DNA from: a virus
DNA length: 64,000 nt
Direction: 5' to 3' (one strand)
Virus record (IMG/VR): IMGVR_UViG_3300046373_000059
Span: 1 to 64,000 of that record
The position numbers were made by a program, and so were the translations under genes. The notes beneath the pieces are model-generated. The model saw nothing but the letters and a program-made list of their open reading frames with translations. It searched no databases and had not been told where the DNA came from. Below are positions 34,455 to 42,711 of the stretch, piece after piece. Numbering within the stretch: the first letter of the stretch is position 1; each line of letters begins with the position of its first letter.

Positions 34455-34619
34455 TCAGTCGATGTAGATTTCTGGTTCGGTTTCTGTCTGGATCAGCATG
34501 GCCTTTTCGCGGTCTGACAGCCACAGCCATTCTTGCGGCGTGTAGCTGGATCGGATGGCGTCTGGCAGCTCCTGGTAATCCTTCGGCAGCAGCGCGTCAG
34601 CGAGTGCTTTTATCATCAT
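34455..34619 (-). CDS. 54-aa hypothetical protein
   Basis: The start at 34619 (or the next codon at 34616) overlaps the upstream TGA. The product is helical then acidic (IKALADALLPKDYQELPDAI, LSDREKAMLIQTETEPE). Function unknown. Confidence 0.55.
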   Translation of the reverse strand: MMIKALADALLPKDYQELPDAIRSSYTPQEWLWLSDREKAMLIQTETEPEIYID

Positions 34620-35158
34620 TCCCCCGGCAATCCGAAGCTTCCAGTCTGCCAATTGTAACCATACATTTGCCCGTCAGGAGCGATCATGATGAACTGATGG
34701 TCGGGGTCGTAGACGTAGACGTAATCGTACACTGCGCCCAGGCTGTCGAACTGCTGGATCAGCTCCTGTTCGAGCGGGCCATTGGACAGCAGTTGCTTGT
34801 ACAGCGTGTAGACCACGCCAGCGATGACGCTCAGGCGCGGCAGCGTCACGTCGCCTTCGATTGGGTTGTGCATCACGATGATTGCCTCGAACGTGATAGC
34901 GCCCGTGCAGTCGTTGTCCGTTACCGGAATTTCAGGCTCAGGAGGTGGCGGGTTATAGAAGAGGTACTGCTGGTATAGCTGTTCGTTGGTCAGCTCAATG
35001 GTCGGCTCGTATGCGCCAATGCCATCGCGGAAGCGGCGGCCATTGCTCCATTCATACCCGATGTCGCGCTCTGTGCTGCGCGCTTCGGGATCGACCATGC
35101 CTACCTCTTCACTCCACAGGCGTGTGCTCGTTTGCGGAGGCAGGTTTTCGTTTGCCAT
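34616..35158 (-). CDS. 180-aa virion-region protein, unknown
   Basis: Acidic, with a Pro-rich centre (YNPPPPEPEIPV) followed by a beta-type segment VTLPRLSVIAGVVYTLYKQLL that resembles the beta repeats of the tail protein at 20460-22778. Start 35158 has GAGGA nine bases upstream, and it overlaps the gene before it by 50 bases. Function unknown. Confidence 0.6.
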   Translation of the reverse strand: MANENLPPQTSTRLWSEEVGMVDPEARSTERDIGYEWSNGRRFRDGIGAYEPTIELTNEQLYQQYLFYNPPPPEPEIPVTDNDCTGAITFEAIIVMHNPIEGDVTLPRLSVIAGVVYTLYKQLLSNGPLEQELIQQFDSLGAVYDYVYVYDPDHQFIMIAPDGQMYGYNWQTGSFGLPGE

Positions 35159-35444
35159 GATCGTCCTCGTCGTCTTCCATCAGATGAACCCGGCTGTTCG
35201 GGTAGACCTCTTGCGTCTTCGCCTTGCGGCCCCGCTTCGTCTGCCAGTTGGCCGCCTTCTTGGCTGCCTTGTCTGCTGCGATGCGTTCCCGTTTTGCAAT
35301 TATATCGTCGAGGCGCTTCTGCTCATTATCTGCGCGCTCTGCCTTCACCTGGGCTGCGCGGCGTGCCATGACCTTTTGCGTAGGAGGAAGCGTATCCAGC
35401 CAGTCGAGGAATGCTTGCGTGGGCTTCCACATGGAATCGTTCAT
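35109..35444 (-). CDS. 111-aa basic helical protein
   Basis: Lys/Arg/Ala-rich with a long helix (AQVKAERADNEQKRLDDIIAKRERIAADKAAKKAA) and a basic cluster KRGRKAK, followed by an acidic end. Shine-Dalgarno AAAGG precedes the start. Could bind DNA or scaffold; no family recognised. Confidence 0.6.
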   Translation of the reverse strand: MNDSMWKPTQAFLDWLDTLPPTQKVMARRAAQVKAERADNEQKRLDDIIAKRERIAADKAAKKAANWQTKRGRKAKTQEVYPNSRVHLMEDDEDDHGKRKPASANEHTPVE

Positions 35445-35459
35445 GGCACTTGCCTTTCG

Positions 35460-35711
35460 TTATTTGATGCCGCGACCGCTATGCTTCTGCGGTTCGTAGC
35501 TGTGGCCGCCGCCAAGCACCTTGTTGGCCTTGGCCTTGATCTTGCTGGCCGTGGATGGTGCGAGGTTGCCAGCGTTGACTTGCTGCGTGGCGCGGGCCTT
35601 GGCATTGGCCGCGTGCGCCTTGTCGTTGATGGGATAGGCCCGTTCCGCAGGCAGGGCAAACTTCGATGCGGGCAGGGCGTTGCGTTGTTTGGCTTTCAGT
35701 TTCATGGTCAT
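35460..35711 (-). CDS. 83-aa conserved-type phage protein (DUF6582-like)
   Basis: The motif order 'KQRNALPASKFALP', YPINDKAHAANAKARA, NAGNLAPSTASKIKAKANKVLG is well known from many phage proteins adjacent to structural or packaging genes. I recall the family as DUF6582 but am not certain of the number. It begins four bases inside the terminase stop (ATGA). Function unknown. Confidence 0.75.
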   Translation of the reverse strand: MTMKLKAKQRNALPASKFALPAERAYPINDKAHAANAKARATQQVNAGNLAPSTASKIKAKANKVLGGGHSYEPQKHSGRGIK

Positions 35712-37402
35712 ACTCCATCGCTGTACGTCGTAGGTTCCAGTATAGACTGGTCGATTATCGTGGGGGAGACAGGCTCCATATCGTACAGCCGAGATACCGC
35801 GTCAATCAAATCCTTTTTGCTGGAGAACGGGAAGAACAGGTACTCGTCCAGGAAGCCCTTGTTCAAGCTGTAGACGTTGCCTTCGTGGTCGCGGCGCTTG
35901 ACCGGCTCGAAGATGCGGAAGCCCTGGCCCCGCTCGCGCAGCTTGATCTGGTTCGCTGTCTCGTATGGCTTCATGACCATGACCGGCTCGCCGTCGCTGC
36001 CGATGACAGGCTGATTGTGCTCGTCCAGCAGCGGCGTCTTGCGCACGCAAAGCTGGGCCATGAAGAACTTGCCAGCCGCGAAGTCAGGCACGAGGCGTTG
36101 CACGCGGTCGCTCTTCGACTCGGTGCCGTCCTTCGTCCACGACAGCTCGATAATCTCGAAGGCGTCTTTGTCGCGCTGCATCTGCTCTTCAAAGTATTCC
36201 ATGTCCGACTGCATGCCGTACTTTTCGTACCCTACCTTGACCATCTGCACGCCTGGGCGCGACATCCAGACGCGGCGCAGGTTGCGCATGTTCTCCCAGC
36301 GCTCGCGCAGGTTCATCTTGTGACGGTATCCGTCAAGGAAATACTTGTTGCCGCCGCTGTCGATGCCGATGACAGCCATGGCCGTGTTGTCGCTGCCCTT
36401 CTTCTTCGAGCTGGCAGGATCGACCATGATGTACACGTTGAGCGTGGACGGGCGGATGTCGATGAACTGGAGCCATTCCTTCTTGAACATGGCCTCATTG
36501 CCCGCTGCTGGATTCTGGAGCATCTGGCATGCGATGGTAGCCGGGCCTTGCGTCAGCTTCTTCGCGGCCCAGGCGGCAGGCGTCAGCATCACGGGGATGC
36601 CATCGGCAAGGCCGTTATGCGTGGCAGGGTAGATGCGTGGCTTCAGGGCGCCGCGCTCCATGATGTCGTTGTACGTGTCCGCGAAGCTGTACCGCGTGCC
36701 GACGTGCCAAGCGCGGGCGACATCGACGCCGGGCGAGCGTGCGCCCAGGTTGTCCGACAGCTCCCAGGCTGCCGTGGCCTTCGCCACCTGTTCGGGCGTG
36801 CTGACGGATTCGGGTGTCACCACGTCATCGTACACGCGCAGCGTCCAGTGGCCGCCTGTTGGCTGGCCGTCGATCAGGCCGTGCGCTTCGAGCGTGGCTT
36901 CCTTCGGGTTCGACTTGCGGCGGACTACCAGACCCTTTTCCTCAGACCACTTGGGCGCCTCCTTGCGGGGGTCGCTCCACAGCACGTCCGGGTAGGTCTT
37001 CACCAGCTCTTCATTGGTTTCAAACTCCTGCTTGATCTGGAGCATGAACTTGCGGGCAATGGGCTTTGTGTGGCTGAAGATGACGATGGTGATTTCGGGA
37101 TCGCGCAGAATCTCCTGGATGATCCCGGCGAATGTGATGATGGTGCTCTTGTAGTGCTCGCGTGCCCACAGGTCGAGATAGCCATCTGTGTCCAGCTCTA
37201 CCTCACGGCAGCGGGCATACAGCCACGGGTGCAGCGCGTCCAGGCGATGAAGCAGGACTACCAGCAGATAGAAGCGATCCACCAGCCCCAAGTCCTTGCG
37301 CACGCCTGGGCCGTAGCGATTCTCATACTCTTCCCATAGGTCGAGGATGTTATCGAACGGCGCAGCGTGAAGGGCAAAGATTTCGTCATCGGTTAGCAGC
37401 AT
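35708..37402 (-). CDS. terL: terminase large subunit
   Basis: 564 residues. The ATPase domain has an atypical Walker A (AREHYKSTIIT, residues 80-90) and a Walker B of the form TLRVYDDVV (187-195) in which the usual Glu is Asp. The C-terminal RNase H-like nuclease domain begins with YIMVDPASSKKKGSDNTAMAVIGI near 328-351. It cuts the DNA concatemer and pumps DNA into the capsid through the portal. It is separated from the small subunit gene by about 4 kb of small genes. Confidence 0.92.
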   Translation of the reverse strand: MLLTDDEIFALHAAPFDNILDLWEEYENRYGPGVRKDLGLVDRFYLLVVLLHRLDALHPWLYARCREVELDTDGYLDLWAREHYKSTIITFAGIIQEILRDPEITIVIFSHTKPIARKFMLQIKQEFETNEELVKTYPDVLWSDPRKEAPKWSEEKGLVVRRKSNPKEATLEAHGLIDGQPTGGHWTLRVYDDVVTPESVSTPEQVAKATAAWELSDNLGARSPGVDVARAWHVGTRYSFADTYNDIMERGALKPRIYPATHNGLADGIPVMLTPAAWAAKKLTQGPATIACQMLQNPAAGNEAMFKKEWLQFIDIRPSTLNVYIMVDPASSKKKGSDNTAMAVIGIDSGGNKYFLDGYRHKMNLRERWENMRNLRRVWMSRPGVQMVKVGYEKYGMQSDMEYFEEQMQRDKDAFEIIELSWTKDGTESKSDRVQRLVPDFAAGKFFMAQLCVRKTPLLDEHNQPVIGSDGEPVMVMKPYETANQIKLRERGQGFRIFEPVKRRDHEGNVYSLNKGFLDEYLFFPFSSKKDLIDAVSRLYDMEPVSPTIIDQSILEPTTYSDGV

Positions 37403-37404
37403 GC

Positions 37405-37686
37405 CTACAATGCTATCACTACACTGTCACTGCGCAGAAGTTCGTTGCCTGCGATCTGCTCTATGACCAGCACGCCGTCCAGCCAAACCTGCCTGCATTC
37501 GCTTTCGATGTCGCGCAGGCACTCGCCCGAAGCGATCAGGTCGCGCATGATCCTGGGATGGATGGCAATGAGCGTGGGCACTTCCTCTGTCTCCAGGTAG
37601 CATTCCTGGATGGACCAGCGCAGGTACTTCACCATGTCGGGCTGGCATATCGTGTCGAGTACCTTGCAGACCGGGCAGGACATCAT
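37405..37686 (-). CDS. 93-aa hypothetical protein
   Basis: Begins MMSCPVCK, so a possible zinc half-site, followed by helices (VKYLRWSIQECYLET, RIMRDLIASGECLRDIE). Start overlaps the upstream TGA by four bases; two bases separate it from the terminase gene. Function unknown. Confidence 0.6.
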   Translation of the reverse strand: MMSCPVCKVLDTICQPDMVKYLRWSIQECYLETEEVPTLIAIHPRIMRDLIASGECLRDIESECRQVWLDGVLVIEQIAGNELLRSDSVVIAL

Positions 37687-37949
37687 GCCCCCGCGAGCGG
37701 TCGAAACACGACGATGCGGACGACCTCATTGCGCAGCTTGCACGTCAACACAATGGTGTCAGGCACGCCCGTGGATGGCGTGTACTTGTAGGTAACGACG
37801 GCTCCCGTATAGCCGATCAACAGGCGCACAGCAGCGATGATGCCCGCCCTGGTACTGGCCGCCGCGTCGCTGATGTCGGTATCGTAATACTGCTTGTAGT
37901 TCAAGGACGACATGCTGTCCTTGTCGTTGACTGTGACGATCATTCTCAT
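37683..37949 (-). CDS. 88-aa hypothetical protein
   Basis: Beta-rich with an Ala/Gly helix in the middle (AAASTRAGIIAAVRLLIGYTGAVVTY). Directly adjacent to the proteasome-like gene (no gap). Function unknown. Confidence 0.55.
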   Translation of the reverse strand: MRMIVTVNDKDSMSSLNYKQYYDTDISDAAASTRAGIIAAVRLLIGYTGAVVTYKYTPSTGVPDTIVLTCKLRNEVVRIVVFRPLAGA

Positions 37950-38384
37950 TTATAGCTCCAGTGTGTCGATACCGTTGCCGCAGTAGACATTGAACTTGGA
38001 TGCGATGCCCACGGCTGCCGCAGCGTCAAGGCCAATAGCCATGGATGCGCGTGCGAAGTCTGCGCCGCTGCCGTAGGCCACATGCTTATCTTCGACCCGC
38101 ATGAACTGCGGCCCGTTGACGCCTTCCAGGTGAAACGCCTTGCCGGATTTCGTAATCAGCAGCATGTTGCCCGCTGCGTCAGCGTTCTCTGGCCTGGGGA
38201 ACTTGCTGCGCGTGGCCCCGGCGCGCATCCAGTTGACGATGGCGATGCCGTGCGCCGAACCGCCATGGATGCCGACGATACCTTGCGGGACACGATGCAG
38301 CTTCGTGATGGTGATAGCCATGCTCCCGTATGTCGCCAGCTTGTCGGCTGCCAGCGTCTTGCCGTCCCACGCGATGACAGTCAT
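37950..38384 (-). CDS. proteasome-like Ntn hydrolase
   Basis: 144 residues resembling the single-domain proteasome beta/HslV superfamily proteins found in phages. After loss of Met1, Thr2 would be the N-terminal nucleophile (MTVIAWDGKTLAADKLAT). Asp14 and Lys15 fit the expected 'AAD' turn, GIHGGSAHGIAIVNWM (36-51) matches the family's Gly-rich strand, and YGSGADFARASMAIGLDAAAAV (104-125) is the helical signature. A role as peptidase in capsid maturation or in degradation of host proteins is inference. Four-base overlap with the upstream gene. Confidence 0.75.
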   Translation of the reverse strand: MTVIAWDGKTLAADKLATYGSMAITITKLHRVPQGIVGIHGGSAHGIAIVNWMRAGATRSKFPRPENADAAGNMLLITKSGKAFHLEGVNGPQFMRVEDKHVAYGSGADFARASMAIGLDAAAAVGIASKFNVYCGNGIDTLEL

Positions 38385-38860
38385 GCGAATGGCTCCAGTT
38401 TGGTAGTGTCGGCCAGGGTCAGCGGGTGCAGTGGATGGCCTTCATCATCCACGCCCAGGCACTTGGCGCGCACGCCCTTGGATGCTAAGTAGTTCATGAT
38501 GTGGTCTACGTCGTCAGGCGCCGCACTCGCGCCCCAGGCGCAGACCACAGGGCCGGTCGCACCAGCAACAGCGAAGGCGATGTGATGCAGGTTGTCGGGG
38601 CCAGATGGGTCGTCAGCCTGCTGCAAGTCCTTCAGCCGCTTGGCGACGAATCCATAGATGCACACGACTTCGATTGCTGTGCAGCCGTTGCGCTTTGCGA
38701 TGGCGATGCACTTGTCCGTGATGGGGTCGTCATACAGCTCGTCCGCCGTGCCTGGGTTCAACAGGATGAAGACCATGCTCTTGCCGCCGCCCCAGCGCCG
38801 CGATAGGTAATACCGATACTCGCCAGTTGCTTCATTGGCTACTACTGCGCTACGTTCCAT
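38381..38860 (-). CDS. DUF1643 family protein
   Basis: 159 residues with the DUF1643 order: YRYYLSRRWGGGKSMVFILLNPGTADE near the start, DDPITDKCIAIAKRNGCTAIEVVCIYGFVAK in the middle, and VVCAWGASA near 102. The family occurs in bacteria and phages, function unknown. The start overlaps the previous gene by 11 bases. Confidence 0.85.
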   Translation of the reverse strand: MERSAVVANEATGEYRYYLSRRWGGGKSMVFILLNPGTADELYDDPITDKCIAIAKRNGCTAIEVVCIYGFVAKRLKDLQQADDPSGPDNLHHIAFAVAGATGPVVCAWGASAAPDDVDHIMNYLASKGVRAKCLGVDDEGHPLHPLTLADTTKLEPFA

Positions 38861-39107
38861 CCCTGCCCCCTTGTTTGACCCGGCGCATCAGCTCCAGGCG
38901 GTTGATCTTGCCTTGCCCCATTCCACAGCGCTCGCACATTGGCTCGCAGCCTGGGGCTGCAATCCGGTGCGTGTGCTTGCACTCGGACTGCATGATTTCC
39001 AGGCGACGGGCGATCAGTTGCAAGTCGGTATTCGTCAGGCTGCCACCTGTTGCCATGGCCGTCCTGATGCGGCCAATGAGGTCGCCTGTCACCTGTGTGA
39101 TGGTCAT
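38850..39107 (-). CDS. 85-aa protein with a zinc-type Cys/His cluster
   Basis: C at residue 43, H45/H47, then CEPMCERCGMGQG: this fits a zinc-ribbon or treble-clef knuckle. The N-terminus is helical. Placed among small genes between the two terminase subunits. Nucleic-acid binding is a guess from the cluster. Confidence 0.65.
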   Translation of the reverse strand: MTITQVTGDLIGRIRTAMATGGSLTNTDLQLIARRLEIMQSECKHTHRIAAPGCEPMCERCGMGQGKINRLELMRRVKQGGRDGT

Positions 39108-39112
39108 GATGG

Positions 39113-39364
39113 TCAGACCGGGACGTGTTGCGCGAAGCCGGTATGGTCTTGCGTGTCTTCGACCAGCGTAGGCGCCGGGGCGAAGGCCAGCGAGTCCAGG
39201 AGCTGCTGATAATCGTGGGCACGCTGCTTCGCTTCCTGCGCCCAGCGCTCTTCATTGATGACGGACTTACGGGAGCGCGCTGCCTGCTGTTCGGAGCGGG
39301 ACGCGCTTGCCAGTTCCTTGTCGCGCAGTTCGGTAAGTTCTTGCTTGATGGTATAGGAAAGCAT
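39113..39364 (-). CDS. 83-aa coiled-coil protein
   Basis: Charged helix over most of its length (IKQELTELRDKELASASRSEQQAARS, EERWAQEAKQRAHDYQQLL), with a Pro-containing end. AAGGAACC precedes the start. Function unknown. Confidence 0.6.
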   Translation of the reverse strand: MLSYTIKQELTELRDKELASASRSEQQAARSRKSVINEERWAQEAKQRAHDYQQLLDSLAFAPAPTLVEDTQDHTGFAQHVPV

Positions 39365-39373
39365 TGTGGTTCC

Positions 39374-39610
39374 TTAGTTGTGCTTCGGTGGATTGGGATG
39401 CGCGCCGCTCGCGCTGGTCAGGTTCGCCTGTTCCACTTGGATGGCAAGCGACTTGTACTGCTTCGCCAGCGTGGCGTGATAGGCCGCGTGGCTCGTCAGT
39501 TTGGTGGACTCGGCATAGGCCGCTTCCGCCTTGGCTGTCAGCTCCTTGGCGTGCGCTTCACTTTCCTGGGCGCTTGCCAGCAGCATGTTATAGACTTCGG
39601 TGGCGTACAT
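39374..39610 (-). CDS. 78-aa helical protein
   Basis: Ala/Glu/Lys-rich helix (LLASAQESEAHAKELTAKAEAAY) followed by a second helix and a disordered end (SASGAHPNPPKHN). Ribosome binding site AAGGAAC. Similar in size and style to its downstream neighbour. Function unknown. Confidence 0.6.
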   Translation of the reverse strand: MYATEVYNMLLASAQESEAHAKELTAKAEAAYAESTKLTSHAAYHATLAKQYKSLAIQVEQANLTSASGAHPNPPKHN

Positions 39611-39693
39611 ATTGTTCCTTTATGTTGCGATGCCGCACCCTATGACGAGTGCGGCAAAACGCGGGTTTTGACTTCAGGTCATGTTGCAGTGCG

Positions 39694-40053
39694 CTACGTG
39701 CATTTACCGGCGCCCTTGGCTTCCTGGATTTTCTCCAGCTCGTTCTGCGCTTTGGCCGCCGCTGCCTTGGCCTTGTCGATGCGCCCGATCAGGATCATGA
39801 AGGCTTCACGGGATACGAGGATGCAGTTGTCCTTGTTGGCGCAGCCGATGGCGTCGTCTTCGCTGACTGCCAGGACGCCATAGCCGTGCGTGCTGGCCTT
39901 TACTGCTTCGGATGGTGCTGCCACCAGCTCCTGCTTGGCCTTGGCTGGCGGGTCGGCTGCCTGGGCATGGCCCGAGAACAGGAGGATGGTGCCGATGATG
40001 GCGAAGGCCACTGCTGCATACAGCGACCAGTTTTTGCGGATGTGAGACAGCAT
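39694..40053 (-). CDS. exported or membrane-anchored 119-aa protein
   Basis: The N-terminus has a basic start, a hydrophobic core (YAAVAFAIIGTILLFSG) and the sequence HAQA-ADPP, a possible signal peptidase site (A-x-A). Residues 60-85 are compact with two Cys (IGCANKDNCILVS), and the C-terminus is helical (KAKAAAAKAQNELEKIQ). The protein probably acts in the periplasm or at the inner membrane; function unknown. Confidence 0.65.
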   Translation of the reverse strand: MLSHIRKNWSLYAAVAFAIIGTILLFSGHAQAADPPAKAKQELVAAPSEAVKASTHGYGVLAVSEDDAIGCANKDNCILVSREAFMILIGRIDKAKAAAAKAQNELEKIQEAKGAGKCT

Positions 40054-40084
40054 GGTGATACTCCTTTGTTTTACTGCGGTTGCA

Positions 40085-40312
40085 CTACGGATTCATCGAA
40101 TCGAGGTCAACATCGGCCCCGCATTTAACGCACTTGCCCGTCTTGTCTCCAAGGGCGGCCAGCACGCGGAAGTGGTCGCAAGGCTGTTCGTCGCTCCACT
40201 CGTTGTACAGATTTGTACAGTCGTGCTGGATGTACACCAGCAGGGGAATCAGGATGCCCACGACGATAGCCATCATGTACATCCCCACTCCCACGTTCAA
40301 GATCATGCCCAT
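40085..40312 (-). CDS. membrane protein with a Cys pair
   Basis: 75 residues: a hydrophobic N-terminal segment (VGMYMMAIVVGILIPLLVYI), then a short domain with DEQPCDHFRV and TGKCVKCGADVD, a possible zinc site. It starts one base into the stop of the upstream gene. Palindrome site S4 (40205-40218) lies within it. Function unknown. Confidence 0.6.
   Translation of the reverse strand: MGMILNVGVGMYMMAIVVGILIPLLVYIQHDCTNLYNEWSDEQPCDHFRVLAALGDKTGKCVKCGADVDLDSMNP
40205..40218. promoter_or_regulatory. palindrome site S4, GTACA-N4-TGTAC
   Basis: GTACAGATTTGTAC, within a small membrane-protein gene near the terminase. Confidence 0.6.
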
Positions 40313-41256
40313 CAGCAGCCCCCGGCTTTGCCTATGTCCTTCATGTTGATCTGAGCCATCAGCGCTCGCAGTGCTGCCGTGGGCGTAGGGCCATATGATG
40401 CTTTGCCGTCCAGTGAAGCCTTCCAGCGCGCAGCACCTGTAGGGAATACTACGACGATGCTGGGCAGGGCCGCAATAGAGCGCTTCTGCTGCACGCCTTC
40501 CAGCGTCCTGGGTATGCGGTAGGACGATGGCCGCGATTGCCTGCGCACGCCGATGTAGCGCGCCAGGGCGTCATATGCTGTTGCTGGCGTCATGCCACGC
40601 GCATGGTGCGCCGACTCGTCCGCCTGCCACTCCGTCATGCCGCTGATGGATGCCTTGACGGGGCGCAGCCGTGGATAGAACGGCGCTTCGGCCTTCTTCT
40701 TCGCCTCTTCCATCTTGCGCAGTACCTGACTGACGGGAGATTCAGTGATGCAGCTAGGCTGGAGCTGCGCCACCATATCCAGCAGCAGCTTGCTGGGCTG
40801 GAGCTTGTGCAGCTCTGCCAAGTCCTTGTTGAGCTTCCTCTTCGCATCCAACAGTGCAGGGTCGAGGCTGTCGCTGCTGACGACGAAGCGGATATTCTCC
40901 AGGAAGCCAATCTCCATCTTGTCGTCGGGCTTGTTCGCCATGTCGATAATGTGGTTTGGCCGGTAAATGTCGGCAGTCGGTATGTGCTTGCCGCCTTGCA
41001 TGACGCCCACGCCGGTCATGTTAGCCTCGCGGATGGCCGCCTGCACTTGCTCATGGATGGCCGGGCTTTTGATGAAGTAGTCACGCTCGCCAGCGTATTT
41101 GACGCCCTTGAGTCGTGGCGGACGATGCGCTGAATTGTCGTCCAGCGAGCGGTTAAAAAAGGCATTCAGGGCGCGGTATTCGTCGCTCATGACTTCCTCT
41201 TGCAGCGCCTTCATCCTGGCCGCGTCGTCAGGGTCGTATGGATCGTAATTGCTCAT
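40312..41256 (-). CDS. 314-aa protein between terminase genes, unknown
   Basis: Mixed helical protein with no recognised domain. A C-terminal region (SSYRIPRTLEGVQQKRSIA, FPTGAARWKASLDGKASYGPTPTAALRALMAQI) looks like a small two-strand/helix module. Four-base overlap with the small terminase gene suggests linked translation. Function unknown. Confidence 0.65.
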   Translation of the reverse strand: MSNYDPYDPDDAARMKALQEEVMSDEYRALNAFFNRSLDDNSAHRPPRLKGVKYAGERDYFIKSPAIHEQVQAAIREANMTGVGVMQGGKHIPTADIYRPNHIIDMANKPDDKMEIGFLENIRFVVSSDSLDPALLDAKRKLNKDLAELHKLQPSKLLLDMVAQLQPSCITESPVSQVLRKMEEAKKKAEAPFYPRLRPVKASISGMTEWQADESAHHARGMTPATAYDALARYIGVRRQSRPSSYRIPRTLEGVQQKRSIAALPSIVVVFPTGAARWKASLDGKASYGPTPTAALRALMAQINMKDIGKAGGC

Positions 41257-41951
41257 TTCGTGCCTTTCAGTGACTTCATTTTCTCGCGCAGCTTGTTGTA
41301 ATCCGTGATGGTGCCGACTACCTGCTGGATAGGCCCGTCGTCCAGGCCCACTACCTCAGTCACGGTGCGGTCACGCCAGTGGCGATTCTGCCGATTCTTC
41401 AGCCACGTAAGCGCTGCCTGCGTGTCGGGCGGGTAGTGCTTGATGATTGGCGTTTCGATAATATCTCCCTTGTACATTTTTATATCCACGTCGGGATGGG
41501 AGTAGCCGAGCGCCCGTTGCAAGAGGGACGCAGCGACGGCTCCATCAGCCTGTTCCCGCCCTTGCTCCAGGCTGTTCATAATCCCTTCATGCTCTTTTTT
41601 CCAATTGTTAAATGTGGATGGAGCGATGCAGAGACTATTGGCGATGGCATTGTCCGAAAAGCCCACCAGTGCGAGGTTATAGACCAGACGCGGGTGGCGC
41701 TCAGGATCGTACACAGAGGGGCGGCCTCCTACCGTAACTGGAGCAATGTCCCTTACGGTCTTTGTGTTCTTCCCCTTGGTGGGAGCCTTAGCCTTGCTCT
41801 TGGCTTTTGGCTTCGCCTTGGGTTGCGATGATGCTTTGCTTCCACTCGGCGTGTCCTTGGTCGTCGGGGTCGTCTTGCCCTGCTTCGAGTACCGTTTCCC
41901 CGTGCGGACGATAGGGATTTCATCCCCCAGGATTTCGTCGTCGTTGCTCAT
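41253..41951 (-). CDS. terS: terminase small subunit
   Basis: 232 residues: a Lys/Ala-rich disordered N-terminus (to about 70), then a helix-turn-helix (LALVGFSDNAIANSLCIAPSTFNNWKKEH at 93-121) preceded by 'GGRPSVYDP', a helical oligomerisation region (AVAASLLQRALGYSHPD) and 'YPPDTQAALTWLKNRQNRHW', a well-known pattern of phage small terminases. It recognises phage DNA for packaging. Confidence 0.85.
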   Translation of the reverse strand: MSNDDEILGDEIPIVRTGKRYSKQGKTTPTTKDTPSGSKASSQPKAKPKAKSKAKAPTKGKNTKTVRDIAPVTVGGRPSVYDPERHPRLVYNLALVGFSDNAIANSLCIAPSTFNNWKKEHEGIMNSLEQGREQADGAVAASLLQRALGYSHPDVDIKMYKGDIIETPIIKHYPPDTQAALTWLKNRQNRHWRDRTVTEVVGLDDGPIQQVVGTITDYNKLREKMKSLKGTK

Positions 41952-41993
41952 GGTCTACCCCTGCAATTGATGTTGACGCCTATTATCGTAGGT

Positions 41994-42074
41994 TTATCGC
42001 TTCTTGCCCTTGAGCCACATAGCCAGGATGCCAATGAGCACGATGAACTGGAGCACGTCCAGCAGCGCCCACAT
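41994..42074 (-). CDS. 26-aa membrane micro-protein
   Basis: A perfect AGGAGG lies in the end of the upstream gene, and ATG at 42074 shares one base with its TGA. The product is one membrane helix (LLDVLQFIVLIGILAMWL) and a basic end (KGKKR). The ribosome binding site and coupling argue that it is translated. Function unknown. Confidence 0.5.
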   Translation of the reverse strand: MWALLDVLQFIVLIGILAMWLKGKKR

Positions 42075-42397
42075 CACAGCCTCCTGTCTATAACGTTGAT
42101 CCCCTTGGGGAACATAGGCGGCTTCCAGCCTTTATTGAGCATACGTACCACGTTGACGGTAAGCGTGTCTTTCGCTGGCAGTAGCAGGGAAAAATCATAT
42201 TCCTTCGCCATGCGTGCCGGGCGCTTGATGATGGCCGTGTAGTAGTACCGCTCGCGTGGGTCATTCAGCCCGCAGACGCTGCGCATGTAGCCGACGACTT
42301 CCACTTCCATCAGCTCAGTGCGAAATGTATAGCTGCACTTGGAAAGCATGACCTTTTCCACAGCGATGGCGGCGATGATGGTTTCGATGACATCCAT
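42074..42397 (-). CDS. 107-aa hypothetical protein
   Basis: Start at 42397 shares a base with the upstream TGA. Mixed alpha/beta (MDVIETIIAAIAVEKVML, YYYTAIIKRPARMAKEYDFSLLLP). Function unknown; a basic end. Confidence 0.6.
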   Translation of the reverse strand: MDVIETIIAAIAVEKVMLSKCSYTFRTELMEVEVVGYMRSVCGLNDPRERYYYTAIIKRPARMAKEYDFSLLLPAKDTLTVNVVRMLNKGWKPPMFPKGINVIDRRL

Positions 42398-42711
42398 CAC
42401 GCGCCGCCTTTCTTGAATTCTTCCTGTTCCGCGATGGTGTAGCCGTTCATGGTGTCCTTGGAGCGCATGGCCTTAATCAGCACTTTCGCCACTTCAGGCG
42501 CAAGGCGATCCACGGTGTATTCGCGCATATCCCGCACGCGATGTACGGTAGCCATTGGCGTGTCGAAAAATGGGAATGGCCCATCGGACATTTTCAACGG
42601 CGTCATCACCTCATTCATGTCAGGCGATAAATCGACGGCTGCCTCGGCAAAGACGTTGCCGAACCTGCCTTCTTCGATGATGACGCGGATTCTCAGTGGT
42701 GCGCGCATCAT
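42397..42711 (-). CDS. 104-aa hypothetical protein
   Basis: Begins with a beta-type segment (PLRIRVIIEEGRFGNVFAEAAVDL) and ends in a helix (VAKVLIKAMRSKD). Coupled by ATGA on one side and TGATG on the other. Function unknown. Confidence 0.6.
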   Translation of the reverse strand: MMRAPLRIRVIIEEGRFGNVFAEAAVDLSPDMNEVMTPLKMSDGPFPFFDTPMATVHRVRDMREYTVDRLAPEVAKVLIKAMRSKDTMNGYTIAEQEEFKKGGA

